64,000 nucleotides of DNA from Pseudolysinimonas_A sp049651805 (lineage in GTDB: Bacteria; Actinomycetota; Actinomycetes; Actinomycetales; Microbacteriaceae). The notes under the pieces are model-generated. The model saw only the letters and a list, made by a program, of their open reading frames with translations. It searched no databases and was not told where the DNA came from. Shown here piece by piece: positions 49,483 through 58,155 of this stretch (positions are counted from its first letter, which is position 1; the number at the start of each line of letters is the position of its first letter). Position numbers and translations under genes: made by a program. The stretch lies in the NCBI RefSeq assembly GCF_049651805.1, contig NZ_JBASCU010000021.1, positions 62,001-126,000 on the forward strand, written 5' to 3'.

Positions 49483-50304
49483 TCAGGCGGAGGGGGTGCG
49501 GCGGGCGGAGCGGCGGACTCGGCGGGCCTCGCGGCGCACGCGCCGACGGGCGTCGCGGATGCTGCGGGGGGAGAGGCGCATCATCGGCCAGCCGTTCTCT
49601 TGCGCGTGGTGGGCGAGCGCGGCATCCGGATTCACCACGACCGGGTTGCCCACCATCTGAAGCAGCGGGATGTCGTTGCGGCTGTCGGAGTAGGCCCAGC
49701 AGTCCTCGAGGCGGGCGCCCGCGCTGGCGGCGAGTTCGCGGGCGGCTTCGGCTTTGCGCTCGGCGTGCAGGGTGTGGCCGACCATGCGTCCCGTGTACAC
49801 GCCGTCGATCGACTCGACGACCGTGCCGAGCGCGCCCGTCAGGCCGAGGTGCTTCGCGATGACCTCGCCGATCTCGACCGGCGTCGCCGAGACGAGCCAC
49901 ACCTCGTGGCCCTTCGCCACGTGGTCCTGAGTGAGTCCGACGGTGTCGGGGTAGAGCCGCTTGCTGATGCGGTGCTCCCAGATGTGCTCGGCGAGCGAGG
50001 TGATGTCGGCGACGGAGTGCCCGGCGGCGAGGCCGAGCGCCCGGTCGCGAGCCCCATCGAGGTGATCCTGGTTCTCGCCGACCGAGATGAACCGTCGCTG
50101 GTGCCAGGCGAAGCGCGCGATCTCGCGGAACCCGATGATGCCCCGCGCCCACGCTTCGGTGCCGAGATGAAAGAGGCTCGTGCCGCGCATCAGCGTGTTG
50201 TCGACGTCGAAGAACGCGATGATCGGGCGGTCGCTGGGAACCGGGCTCTCCAGCGGGGAGGTGGCGGTGTCGTCGCTCGGGGTGAGGGCGGGCTCCTCGG
50301 GCAT
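49483..50304 (-). CDS. HAD-IB family phosphatase
   Basis: 273-aa SerB-like HAD hydrolase. Nucleophile motif FFDVDNTLMRGTS (D-x-D), motif II WLVSATPVEIGE, and motif IV YSDSRNDIPLL. An Arg-rich tail (about 30 residues) may bind membranes. It resembles HAD-IB enzymes paired with acyltransferases elsewhere. ATG 50304 lies six bases after a -10 box. Confidence 0.88.
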   Translation of the reverse strand: MPEEPALTPSDDTATSPLESPVPSDRPIIAFFDVDNTLMRGTSLFHLGTEAWARGIIGFREIARFAWHQRRFISVGENQDHLDGARDRALGLAAGHSVADITSLAEHIWEHRISKRLYPDTVGLTQDHVAKGHEVWLVSATPVEIGEVIAKHLGLTGALGTVVESIDGVYTGRMVGHTLHAERKAEAARELAASAGARLEDCWAYSDSRNDIPLLQMVGNPVVVNPDAALAHHAQENGWPMMRLSPRSIRDARRRVRREARRVRRSARRTPSA

Positions 50305-50310
50305 CCCCCC

Positions 50311-50331
50311 AGGGTAGCTGCCGGGTACCCT
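50311..50331. promoter_or_regulatory. Symmetric divergent leaderless promoters
   Basis: AGGGTA and TACCCT separated by nine bases form an inverted repeat in which each arm is a TACCCT -10 box: six bases before ATG 50304 on the minus strand and six bases before GTG 50338 on the plus strand. Confidence 0.65.
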
Positions 50332-50337
50332 GGACCG

Positions 50338-50574
50338 GTGCCTCACGTGCGGATGCTCGGCAAGCCCGGCTGCCACCTGTGCGACGACGCCCGCGCCGTC
50401 ATCACGGAGGTGCTGACCGGATTTCCGGCGGTGACGTTCGACGAGAAGTCGATTCTCGACGACCCCGCGCTTCTCGACGAATACGCCGAAGAGATCCCCG
50501 TCGTGCTCATCGACGGCCGAGTGCACACCATCTGGCGAGTCGACCCCGACCGCCTCCAGGCCGCCCTGAGCTGA
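50338..50574 (+). CDS. Glutaredoxin-like protein (DUF836)
   Basis: 78-aa thioredoxin-fold protein with a redox C-x2-C motif in KPGCHLCDDA and the cis-Pro region EEIPVVLIDG. GTG 50338 is a leaderless start. Divergent from the HAD gene. Confidence 0.88.
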   Translation: MPHVRMLGKPGCHLCDDARAVITEVLTGFPAVTFDEKSILDDPALLDEYAEEIPVVLIDGRVHTIWRVDPDRLQAALS

Positions 50575-50580
50575 CGGGTT

Positions 50581-51174
50581 TCAACGCAGCACGACGACCG
50601 ACCGGCCTGCCCGATCTTCGAGGCCGCGGTGCTGCGGTGTCGCGACGACCACGACGAACATCGCCACCCAGAACACCAGCGGCAGAATCAGGGCGCCGAG
50701 GAACGGGTCGACGTACTCCGAGCCCGGGGTGGATCCGAGCTCGAGCAGCCGCAGAACGGCGACCGCCGCGAAGATGGGCGAGACGATCACCAGGCTCCGG
50801 AGAATGGCCCACGCTCCCGTCACCCGTCCCGTGACGACGTGCACCACCCTGAGGCCGGCCAGCCACTTGCCGGGGGTGACGCCGAGGGTGGCGGTGAGCA
50901 CCGTCGCGAGCAGCGCCGAGGCGACGGGCACCCAAAAGATGGCGATGAGCGACTCCATCGAACCGAGGATGAGCCCGCCGAAGACCACCACGATGGTCAC
51001 CAGCACCGTTCCTACTCCGTCGATGATGAAGGCGAGAGCCCGTCGGCCGGGATGCGCGACCCGCCGTTCGGGAATCTCGCCATAAGCCGGAACCTCGACG
51101 AGCGGTGCGGGAGGCGCCGGCGGCGGCTCGAAGATCCCGAGCCCGTCGGGGGGCGGCGGGGGAGCGTCGCTCAT
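50581..51174 (-). CDS. RDD family membrane protein
   Basis: 197-aa membrane protein. A Pro-rich cytoplasmic N-terminus (about 45 residues) precedes the RDD domain: GRRALAFIIDGVGTV, TPGKWLAGLRVVHV, and the C-terminal RGLEDRAGRSVVV. Four hydrophobic segments. Function of the family is uncertain. Confidence 0.88.
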   Translation of the reverse strand: MSDAPPPPPDGLGIFEPPPAPPAPLVEVPAYGEIPERRVAHPGRRALAFIIDGVGTVLVTIVVVFGGLILGSMESLIAIFWVPVASALLATVLTATLGVTPGKWLAGLRVVHVVTGRVTGAWAILRSLVIVSPIFAAVAVLRLLELGSTPGSEYVDPFLGALILPLVFWVAMFVVVVATPQHRGLEDRAGRSVVVLR

Positions 51175-51181
51175 GCCCGGC

Positions 51182-51187
51182 AGCCTA
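51182..51187 (-). promoter_or_regulatory. -10 box of RDD gene, probably leaderless
   Basis: TAGGCT on the minus strand, seven bases before ATG 51174. Confidence 0.5.
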
Positions 51188-51196
51188 ACCGCGCGG

Positions 51197-52519
51197 CTAC
51201 GGCGTCAGACGGTTCGGGCCGCGGAACAGGTAGGTCACCTCGCGGATCGAGGGCTGGTGCAACAGCAGCATGATGACGCGCGACAGGCCCATGCCGAATC
51301 CGCCGTGCGGAGGCACTCCGTAGCGGAAGAAGTCGAGGTAGAAGTCGAGCTCCTCCGGGTCGAGACCCTTCTCGCGGGCCTGCTCCTCGAGCAGCGCGAC
51401 GCGGTGCTCGCGCTGGGCTCCGGTCGAGATCTCGACGCCGTTGAAGATGAGGTCGTACGAGTTGGTGAGGCCCGCATCGCCCTCGTGGCGCATGTGGTAG
51501 AACGGCCGGATGCTGGACGCGTAGTCGGTGAGGAACACGAACTCGTGGCCGAACTGCTCCTTCACGTAAGCCGCGATCTGACGCTCACCTTCGGGGTCCA
51601 TGTCGGCATCCGCCCGGGGCACGGTGTAACCGCGGCCGGCGACGATCTCTTTCGCCTCGGCGAGCGGGATGCGGGGGAAGGGCGTCGACGGCACGGTTAC
51701 CTCGACGCCGAACGCGGCTTCGATCTCGGCACCGTGCTTCTCCTTCACCGCGGTGAGCGCGGCGACGAGCAGCTCCTCGTGCATCTGCATGACGTCTTCG
51801 TGGGAGTCGACCCACGAGATCTCGGCGTCGACCGAGATGAACTCGGTCGCGTGCCGGGAGGTGAACGACGGGTCAGCGCGGAACGCCGGGGCGACCTCGA
51901 ACACCTTGCCGAAGCCGGCGGGCTGCGCCATCTGCTTGAAGAACTGCGGGCTCTGCGCGAGGTACGCCTTCGTCTCGAAGTACTCGACCTCGAACAGTTC
52001 GGCGCGGCTCTCGGATGCCGACGCCATGAGCTTCGGGGTGTGGATCTCGATGAATCCGCGCTCGACCCACCAGGTGCGAAGCGCATGCAGGAAGGTCGTC
52101 TGTACCCGGAACACGAGGTTCTGTTCTGGGCGACGCAGGTCGAGGAAGCGCCAGTCGAGGCGCTTGTCGATCGACGAGTCCTCGGCGATCGGGGAGTCGA
52201 GCGCGGGGGCGATGACGTCGATCTCGCCGATCTTCACCTCGAGCCCGCCGAGCTTCACCCGCTCGTCGTGCTTGAGCTCGCCCTCGACGCTCACGAAGGT
52301 TCCGGCCGTGAGGCCCGAGATCTCCGCCGCGATCGGATCGGGCTGCGGGTCATCCCCGGCGTCGAGGCGCGGGTGCACGAGCTGGGCCGCGCCCGACTCG
52401 TCGCGCAGCACGATGAACTGCACCTTCTTCTGATCGCGCACCGTGTCGACCCATCCGGCGACCCGAACGGGTCCTGCGGCAGCGGCGGCGAGGTCAGCGA
52501 TCAGGGTGCGAGATGTCAC
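51197..52519 (-). CDS. aspS: Aspartyl-tRNA synthetase, archaeal/eukaryotic type
   Basis: 440-aa class II synthetase. N-terminal OB-fold anticodon domain (VRVAGWVDTVRDQKKVQFIV); motif 2 region FEVAPAFRADPSFTSRHATE; motif 3 GFGMGLSRVIMLLL. It lacks the large insertion of bacterial AspRS, so it is the shorter archaeal-type enzyme. GTG 52519 fits a TAGACT box eight bases upstream; GTG 52543 is possible. Confidence 0.92.
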   Translation of the reverse strand: MTSRTLIADLAAAAAGPVRVAGWVDTVRDQKKVQFIVLRDESGAAQLVHPRLDAGDDPQPDPIAAEISGLTAGTFVSVEGELKHDERVKLGGLEVKIGEIDVIAPALDSPIAEDSSIDKRLDWRFLDLRRPEQNLVFRVQTTFLHALRTWWVERGFIEIHTPKLMASASESRAELFEVEYFETKAYLAQSPQFFKQMAQPAGFGKVFEVAPAFRADPSFTSRHATEFISVDAEISWVDSHEDVMQMHEELLVAALTAVKEKHGAEIEAAFGVEVTVPSTPFPRIPLAEAKEIVAGRGYTVPRADADMDPEGERQIAAYVKEQFGHEFVFLTDYASSIRPFYHMRHEGDAGLTNSYDLIFNGVEISTGAQREHRVALLEEQAREKGLDPEELDFYLDFFRYGVPPHGGFGMGLSRVIMLLLHQPSIREVTYLFRGPNRLTP

Positions 52520-52527
52520 GGGGAGCG

Positions 52528-52533
52528 AGTCTA
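52528..52533 (-). promoter_or_regulatory. -10 box of aspS
   Basis: TAGACT on the minus strand, eight bases before GTG 52519; used here to choose the start. Confidence 0.45.
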
Positions 52534-52592
52534 CTTGCGGCACTTGGGCGCGGCGTCCGTGCAGCGCGGCATCCGTTCAGGGGCGCGGCTCG

Positions 52593-52598
52593 TAAGCT
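52593..52598 (+). promoter_or_regulatory. -10 box of the histidine phosphatase gene
   Basis: TAAGCT, eight bases before GTG 52607. Confidence 0.45.
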
Positions 52599-52606
52599 CT
52601 GATGTC

Positions 52607-53239
52607 GTGCCTGCCGAACTCGTCCATCTCGTGCGACACGGGGAGGTCGAGAACCCCACCGGAGTGCTCTACGGGCGCCTCGACGGGTTCGGGCTGAGCG
52701 CGCGGGGCCACCGGATGGCGGAGCTCGCGTCAGCCTCGCTGGCCGGCCACGACATCCGCAGCGTCACCGCGAGCCCGCTGCAACGCACCCGCGAGAGCGC
52801 CGCGCCCTGGATCGCCCGCTTCGGGGGCGAACTCCAGATCGACGAGCGGCTCATCGAGCCGACCAACCGCTTCGAGGGCATCAACATGCGCCGCGACCTG
52901 CCGCGCCGCCCCGACCTGTGGCGTCACCTCATCAATCCGCGGCTGCCGTCCTGGGGCGAACCGTTCCTGTCGGTGCAGGCGCGGATGACGGCTGCGATCG
53001 GCGACGCCTGGGCGTCGGCCGACGGCGGCGAGGTCGTGCTGGTCAGCCACCAGATGCCGATCGTCGTCGTGGCCCGCACCGTCGCCGGCTTGCCGCTCGC
53101 CCACAATCCGGCGAAGCGCCGCTGCGCGCTGTCGAGCATCACGACGCTCGAGCGCCGGGGCGACGCGTTCGTCGAGGTGTCGTACGCGGAACCGGCTGCC
53201 GAACTGCTCGCCGATGCGATCGACACCGGAGCGGTGTGA
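52607..53239 (+). CDS. Histidine phosphatase family protein
   Basis: 210-aa phosphoglycerate-mutase-like phosphatase. The catalytic motif LVRHGEVENPTG (R-H-G), the second phosphate pocket in TASPLQRTRESA, and the distal His in LVSHQMPIV are all intact. GTG 52607 is the leaderless start. Substrate unknown. Confidence 0.9.
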   Translation: MPAELVHLVRHGEVENPTGVLYGRLDGFGLSARGHRMAELASASLAGHDIRSVTASPLQRTRESAAPWIARFGGELQIDERLIEPTNRFEGINMRRDLPRRPDLWRHLINPRLPSWGEPFLSVQARMTAAIGDAWASADGGEVVLVSHQMPIVVVARTVAGLPLAHNPAKRRCALSSITTLERRGDAFVEVSYAEPAAELLADAIDTGAV

Positions 53240-53256
53240 TGCGCCGGATGCTGTGG

Positions 53257-54246
53257 TCAACCCGCGGCGGGGAGCTGTTCGGCGCAGCGGGCAAGGCGGG
53301 CGAGCCACCAGTCGCGCCGCTCGGCAGGGGCGGCCCACCGTTCCAGCAGCGCGGGGTCGGCGTCCACGCGGTCGACGGGGATGCGACCCTCGCGCGGCAG
53401 CAGTGGGTGCGCGGTGACGTCGGCGGCGAGCAGGGCGGCGGTGCCGAGGCCGCAGTCGTAGTCGAGGTCGGGTAGGGCGGCGGCGAGGCGGGCGCCCATC
53501 GCGAGGCCGACCGAGGTGTCGAGGGCGCTCGACACGACGGCGGGCAGACCGGATGCCGCGACGATTCGCAGCGCCGCGGTGATGCCGCCGAGCGGGGCGG
53601 CTTTCACGACGAGGAGGTCGGCGGCGCCGGCCGCGACGACGGCGAGCGGGTCGGCGGCCTTGCGCACGCTCTCGTCGGCTGCGATCGGCAGCTGCCAGTC
53701 GCGCAGGCGTTCCCGCAGCTCCGCGAGTTCGGCAACCGTCGCGCAGGGTTGCTCGAGGTATTCCAGGTCGAACGGGGCGAGGGCGTGGGCGGCGTGTTCG
53801 GCCTCGTCGACGTTCCAGCCGCCGTTGGCATCCACCCGGATCCGCCCCGCCGGGCCGAGCCGCTCCCGTACCGCGCGCACCCGGGCGACGTCGTCGGCGA
53901 GGGTCTGCCCGCGTTCGGCGACCTTCACCTTCACCGTGCGGGTCGCGCCGAACCTGTCGAGCACCGCGTCGATCTCGTCGGGGCTGACGGCCGGCAGGGT
54001 CGCGTTCACGGGGATCACGTCGCGCACGAGCGACGGTTCGGCGCCCCAGCCGTAGTCGATCGCCGCCGCCAGCCAGGTGGCCGCCTCGGCATCCTCGTAT
54101 TCGGCGAACGGCGCGAACTCCGTCCAGCCCGACGGGCCGCGCAGCAGCACCGCCTCGCGCACGTCGAGTCCGCGGAACCGGGTCGCGAGCGGCAGCGCGA
54201 CGACGTGCGCCACGTCGCGCAGCTCCCGACCTGACGGCAGACCCAC
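53257..54246 (-). CDS. menC: o-Succinylbenzoate synthase
   Basis: 329-aa enolase-superfamily MenC. The K-x-K acid/base pair is in TVKVKVAE, metal ligands are in RVDANGGWN, LEQP and ADESV, and the second Lys in VVKAAPLGG. It dehydrates SHCHC to o-succinylbenzoate. GTG 54246 start. First men gene of the locus, opposite strand to menB, menE, menA and menD. Confidence 0.92.
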   Translation of the reverse strand: MGLPSGRELRDVAHVVALPLATRFRGLDVREAVLLRGPSGWTEFAPFAEYEDAEAATWLAAAIDYGWGAEPSLVRDVIPVNATLPAVSPDEIDAVLDRFGATRTVKVKVAERGQTLADDVARVRAVRERLGPAGRIRVDANGGWNVDEAEHAAHALAPFDLEYLEQPCATVAELAELRERLRDWQLPIAADESVRKAADPLAVVAAGAADLLVVKAAPLGGITAALRIVAASGLPAVVSSALDTSVGLAMGARLAAALPDLDYDCGLGTAALLAADVTAHPLLPREGRIPVDRVDADPALLERWAAPAERRDWWLARLARCAEQLPAAG

Positions 54247-54351
54247 GGCCCCAGTCTGCTCGCTAGAGTGACGTCATCCGTGACTTTTCGCGCGGATCGG
54301 GCCGTCTTCCGCACGAAAACTCGCGGATGGACAGGAAGCGAGGCGCAGCGA

Positions 54352-54759
54352 ATGACTCTTCCCCCGCCGCCGCGCCCGCAGTACCAGGGCGAACCGAACC
54401 AGTACCGTCCGGTGCAGCAGCACCACGTGGCCGCGCAGAAGCAAGACAAGGCTCCGACGCTCGGGCAGTACTGGCGCAGTGACAACCGCACCGCCCCGGG
54501 GCGCAAGCCGGCGAAATGGGCCGGGAGAGCGGCGTTCTGGCTCGGGCTGCTCGCCGCGGGCCTGTTCTTCGGCAGCGCGTTCATCGGCCTTCCGGCAGTG
54601 CTCGCCGCCTACGCCGCACCCGTGAGCGTCGTCGCGATCTTCTTCGCGCTGATCGCGATCATCGCGGGCGTCGGACGCGGCCTCGGTTTCGTCGGACTGC
54701 TCTTCGCCCTCGCCGGCAGCAGCCTGTTCTGGGCCTGGCTCGACAGGACCGTCGGCTGA
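54352..54759 (+). CDS. Small membrane protein, Pro/Gln-rich N-terminus
   Basis: 135-aa protein. About 60 polar residues (PPPPRPQYQGEPNQYRPVQQ) are followed by two or three hydrophobic segments (ASFWLGLLAAGLFFGSAFIG-like, then VSVVAIFFALIAIIAGVG). It resembles DUF4190-type proteins in layout. ATG 54352 is preferred; the frame opens at 54268. Confidence 0.65.
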   Translation: MTLPPPPRPQYQGEPNQYRPVQQHHVAAQKQDKAPTLGQYWRSDNRTAPGRKPAKWAGRAAFWLGLLAAGLFFGSAFIGLPAVLAAYAAPVSVVAIFFALIAIIAGVGRGLGFVGLLFALAGSSLFWAWLDRTVG

Positions 54760-54769
54760 CCGCCTCGCT

Positions 54770-54775
54770 TAGGCT
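54770..54775 (+). promoter_or_regulatory. -10 box upstream of the menB transcript, probably leaderless
   Basis: TAGGCT, six bases before GTG 54782. Confidence 0.55.
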
Positions 54776-54781
54776 CGACCT

Positions 54782-55096
54782 GTGACCAGCGCCGAGCCCG
54801 TGGCAACGCCAGCCAGCCGATCGGTGCGCTGGCCCGGACGCGCGGCGCTGGCGTTCGGCATCCTCACCCCGATCGCCGTCGTCGCGGGGGTCGTCGCGGT
54901 GACGTACGACGCGTTCCTGCCGGCGACGATTGCGGCGTGGACCGGCATCGGGGCGAGCGCACTCGCGGTGCTCGGCGGTATCGCGGCCGCCATCGGCAAC
55001 TGGGATCGCGGCGCCGCGATCGGCGGCATCGCCCTCGGGCTGTTCACCAACCCGCTCGTACTCACCTACGGGCTCGACGCGGCGGGCAACATCTGA
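54782..55096 (+). CDS. Small three-helix membrane protein
   Basis: 104-aa membrane protein with three hydrophobic stretches, related in style to the preceding one. Its stop shares one base with the menB ATG, so it leads the menB-menE operon. Function unknown. Confidence 0.7.
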   Translation: MTSAEPVATPASRSVRWPGRAALAFGILTPIAVVAGVVAVTYDAFLPATIAAWTGIGASALAVLGGIAAAIGNWDRGAAIGGIALGLFTNPLVLTYGLDAAGNI

Positions 55097-56028
55097 TGGC
55101 CGTCTCGGAACTCTTCGACGCCTCCCGCTGGGGTGTGGCGCCCGGATTCGGCGACCTCACCGACATCACCTACCACCACGACACGACCGGCCGCATCGCC
55201 CGGGTCGCGTTCAACCGGCCCGAGGTGCGCAACGCGTTCCGGCCGCACACGGTCGATGAACTGGCGCGCGCCCTCGACGACGCCCGGATGAATTCCCGCA
55301 TCGGCGTCGTGCTGCTCACCGGTAACGGGCCGAGCGCCAGGGACGGCGGGTGGGCGTTCTGCTCGGGGGGCGACCAGCGCATCCGGGGGCGGGGTGGGTA
55401 TGAGTACTCAGACGGGATGGACTCCGTGGGGGATCTCGACACGCCCCCTGCGGGGGCTACTCGACCGCCGAGTGGGGGCAGGCTGCACATCCTGGAGGTG
55501 CAGCGGCTCATCCGCTTCATGCCCAAGGTCGTCATCGCGGTCGTGCCCGGCTGGGCGGCCGGGGGCGGGCACTCGCTGCACGTCGTGTGCGACCTGACGA
55601 TCGCGAGCCGTGAGCACGGCCGCTTCAAACAGACGGATGCCGACGTCGGCTCATTCGACGGCGGCTACGGCAGCGCGTACTTCGCGAAGCAGGTGGGGCA
55701 GAAGATCGCCCGCGAGGTGTTCTTTCTCGCCCAGGAGTACGACGCGCAACGAGCGTGGGAGATGGGCGCGGTCAACGCGGTCGTGCCACACGCCGAACTC
55801 GAGTCCACGGCCCTGGACTGGGCCGAGACCATCCTCGGCAAGAGCCCGACCGCGATCCGCATGCTCAAGTTCGCGATGAACGCGGCCGACGACGGGATGG
55901 TGGGGCTTCAGGTGTTCGCCGGGGAGGCCACCCGCCTCGCCTACGGTACCGACGAGGCCGCGGAAGGTCGGGATGCCTTCCTCGAGAAGCGGCCGCCCGA
56001 CTGGTCGCCGTACTCCTGGCCGTTCTGA
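55096..56028 (+). CDS. menB: 1,4-Dihydroxy-2-naphthoyl-CoA synthase, with an in-frame repeat insertion
   Basis: 310-aa crotonase-fold MenB. Signature regions: FNRPEVRNAFRP, FCSGGDQRIRGR, PGWAAGGGHSLHVVCDL and DADVGSFDGGYGSAYFAKQVG. Residues about 112-127 (GDLDTPPAGATRPPS) are encoded by a copy of the 42-bp intergenic palindrome. They separate GGYEYSDG from GRLHILEVQRLIR, which sit closer together in relatives. The insertion keeps the frame and lies in the flexible loop next to the active site. All catalytic segments are otherwise intact. Confidence 0.93.
   Translation: MAVSELFDASRWGVAPGFGDLTDITYHHDTTGRIARVAFNRPEVRNAFRPHTVDELARALDDARMNSRIGVVLLTGNGPSARDGGWAFCSGGDQRIRGRGGYEYSDGMDSVGDLDTPPAGATRPPSGGRLHILEVQRLIRFMPKVVIAVVPGWAAGGGHSLHVVCDLTIASREHGRFKQTDADVGSFDGGYGSAYFAKQVGQKIAREVFFLAQEYDAQRAWEMGAVNAVVPHAELESTALDWAETILGKSPTAIRMLKFAMNAADDGMVGLQVFAGEATRLAYGTDEAAEGRDAFLEKRPPDWSPYSWPF
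55432..55473 (+). repeat. 42-bp palindromic repeat inside menB
   Basis: GATCTCGACACGCCCCC-TGC-GGGGGCTACTCGACC and flanks. It differs from the copy at 49437-49478 at a few positions, mainly inside the stem, where GCGCCC/GGGCGC has become GCCCCC/GGGGGC, so pairing is conserved. Confidence 0.75.
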
Positions 56029-56032
56029 CCCG

Positions 56033-57121
56033 ATGCGTTCGTTGAGGGTCATCCCGCCCGGGCCGGGCGTGCTGACCGAACTGCGTACCGCCTTCGCCGG
56101 TGGCGACGCGATCCTCGTCGGCTCACCGAGCGACGACCTACCCCGCGAGGTGGAGCAACGCGTCGCCCTCGTCGTCGAGACCAGCGGCTCGACCGGGCGC
56201 CCGAAGCGGGTCGCTCTTTCCGCCGACGCCGTGCTGGCCAACGCCGTCGCGAGCGAGTCGGCCCTCGGCGGCCCGGGTCAGTGGGTGCTGGCCCTGCCGA
56301 CGCACTACATCGCGGGGCTCAACGTTCTCGCCCGCTCGCTCGTCGCGCAGACCGCCCCGGTGACGGTCGAGGGCGAGCACTTCACCGCCGCCGCATTCCT
56401 CGAGGCGACCGCCGGGATGACGACGCCCGAACGGTTCACCGCGCTCGTGCCCGCGCAGCTGGCGACCCTGCTCGACGACCCGGCTGCGGCATCCGCCCTC
56501 GCCGGATTCCGGCGCGTGCTCATCGGCGGGCAGGCGACGCCGCCGGCCCTGCTCGAACGTGCGGCCCTCGCCGGGGTGATGGTCACCCGCAGCTACGGGT
56601 CGAGCGAGACCAGCGGCGGGTGCGTCTACGACGGGACGCCGATCGGGCAGACCGAGGTTCGCGTGGTCGACGGCGAGGTACGACTCGGAGGCCCGACGAT
56701 CGCCGAAGGCTACCTGGGTGACCCGGCGCTCACCGCCGCGCGCTTCGTCGACGAGGCCGGGATGCGCTGGTTTCGCACCGCGGACGCCGGCACGTTCGAG
56801 GCTGGTCGCCTCGCCATCACCGGTCGACTCGATGACGTCATCGTCTCGGGCGGCGTCAAGGTCTCGCTCGGCGCCGTCGAGCGACTGCTGCGCGAGAACG
56901 GCGTCGAGGATGCCGTGGTAGTGCGCGCGGATGACGCGAAGTGGGGCGAGGTGCCCGTCGCGTTCACGGCATCCGAAGCGCTCCCGGCATCTGCCCTCGC
57001 CGCGATCGAAGCCGCTCTGGGCCCGGCGGCACGACCTCGGATGCGCGGCGGGAGTGACATCCCGATGCTGCCGAGCGGCAAACCCGACCGGGTGAGCTTG
57101 GCGGCGCGGCTGAACAACTAA
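56033..57121 (+). CDS. menE: o-Succinylbenzoate-CoA ligase
   Basis: 362-aa short acyl-CoA synthetase, MenE-like. AMP-binding motif VETSGSTGRPKRVAL, YGSSETSGG and the hinge region GRLDDVIVSGGVKVSL. The final catalytic Lys lies in LPSGKPDR. Starts five bases after the menB stop. Confidence 0.92.
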   Translation: MRSLRVIPPGPGVLTELRTAFAGGDAILVGSPSDDLPREVEQRVALVVETSGSTGRPKRVALSADAVLANAVASESALGGPGQWVLALPTHYIAGLNVLARSLVAQTAPVTVEGEHFTAAAFLEATAGMTTPERFTALVPAQLATLLDDPAAASALAGFRRVLIGGQATPPALLERAALAGVMVTRSYGSSETSGGCVYDGTPIGQTEVRVVDGEVRLGGPTIAEGYLGDPALTAARFVDEAGMRWFRTADAGTFEAGRLAITGRLDDVIVSGGVKVSLGAVERLLRENGVEDAVVVRADDAKWGEVPVAFTASEALPASALAAIEAALGPAARPRMRGGSDIPMLPSGKPDRVSLAARLNN

Positions 57122-57124
57122 AGT
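57119..57124 (+). promoter_or_regulatory. -10 box of menA, probably leaderless
   Basis: TAAAGT, seven bases before GTG 57132, overlapping the menE stop. Confidence 0.45.
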
Positions 57125-57131
57125 CGCTCTC

Positions 57132-58145
57132 GTGGCGAAGCAGCAGCGACCGATCCCGCGCGTGAAGATGGACGGCAACCGACCGGTTCCCCCGAAGGCG
57201 AAGGTGAAGGGCGCGAAGCTCGCCCCGCCGAAGCCGGCTACCCTCGGCACCTGGATCGCCGGCGCGCGCCCCCACACGCTCGCGCTCGCCGTCGTGCCGG
57301 TGGCGCTCGGCACTGCCGCCGCCGCCCAGGTGATGGAGAACTGGTACGACCACTGGGTGCGCGCGCTGCTGAGTCTCGCGGTCGCCGTGTTCCTGCAGAT
57401 CGGCGTCAACTACGCCAACGACTACTCCGACGGCGTCCGCGGAACCGACCGGGACCGCGTCGGCCCGCAACGACTCGTCGGCTCGGGCCGCGCAAAGCCG
57501 CGCACCGTGCTCGTCGTCGCGCTGGTGTTCTTCGCACTCGCCGCCGTCGCGGGTGCCGTACTGGTGTGGCGCACCGAGCAGTGGTGGCTGCTCGCCGTCG
57601 GCGCCGTGTGCCTCATCGCCGGGTGGTTCTACACCGGCGGCAAGCGGCCGTACGGCTATCTCGGCCTCGGCGAGCTCGCGGCGTTCGTGTTCTTCGGAGT
57701 CGTGCCGACGGCCGGAACGATGTTCGTGCAGGTGCTCGACGTCAACACCGAGGCGTGGCTCGCCGGTGCGGCGGCCGGGTTCTTCGCCGCCGCGGTGCTC
57801 GTCGCCAACAACGCACGTGATCGCGAACGCGACAAGGTGTATGGCAAGCGCACCCTCGCCGTGCTGCTCGGCGGGCTCGGCACGCGCATCCTCTACGTCG
57901 TGCTCATGCTCGCGCCATTCGGCATCCTCGCCTTCTTCGCGCTGTTCTACGAGCCGGGGTCGGGCAGCGGGTTCGCCCCCTACGTCTACTTCGCCGGGGT
58001 GGCGGCGCTGCCCGCGATCCTCATCGCGACGACCGCGCGCACCACCCGCGAGTGGGTGCTGGTGATGAGGCTGACCCTCGTGACGACGTTGTTGTTCGGG
58101 CTCGGCCTCGCGGTCGCTATCGTGCTGCCCGGCGCGCTGCTCTAA
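57132..58145 (+). CDS. menA: 1,4-Dihydroxy-2-naphthoate octaprenyltransferase
   Basis: 337-aa UbiA-family membrane prenyltransferase with a basic 40-residue N-terminus and about eight membrane segments. Asp-rich motifs are NYANDYSDGVRGTD and NNARDRERDKVYGKR. It attaches the polyprenyl tail made by the synthase at 63413. GTG 57132 start. Confidence 0.94.
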   Translation: MAKQQRPIPRVKMDGNRPVPPKAKVKGAKLAPPKPATLGTWIAGARPHTLALAVVPVALGTAAAAQVMENWYDHWVRALLSLAVAVFLQIGVNYANDYSDGVRGTDRDRVGPQRLVGSGRAKPRTVLVVALVFFALAAVAGAVLVWRTEQWWLLAVGAVCLIAGWFYTGGKRPYGYLGLGELAAFVFFGVVPTAGTMFVQVLDVNTEAWLAGAAAGFFAAAVLVANNARDRERDKVYGKRTLAVLLGGLGTRILYVVLMLAPFGILAFFALFYEPGSGSGFAPYVYFAGVAALPAILIATTARTTREWVLVMRLTLVTTLLFGLGLAVAIVLPGALL

Positions 58146-58155
58146 GCGTGCTGGT

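Noticed and set aside
51197..52519. Calling AspRS non-discriminating
   Set aside because: It is archaeal-type, but residues that decide tRNA-Asn charging cannot be judged reliably by eye, and the rest of the genome (gatCAB, asnS) is not visible.
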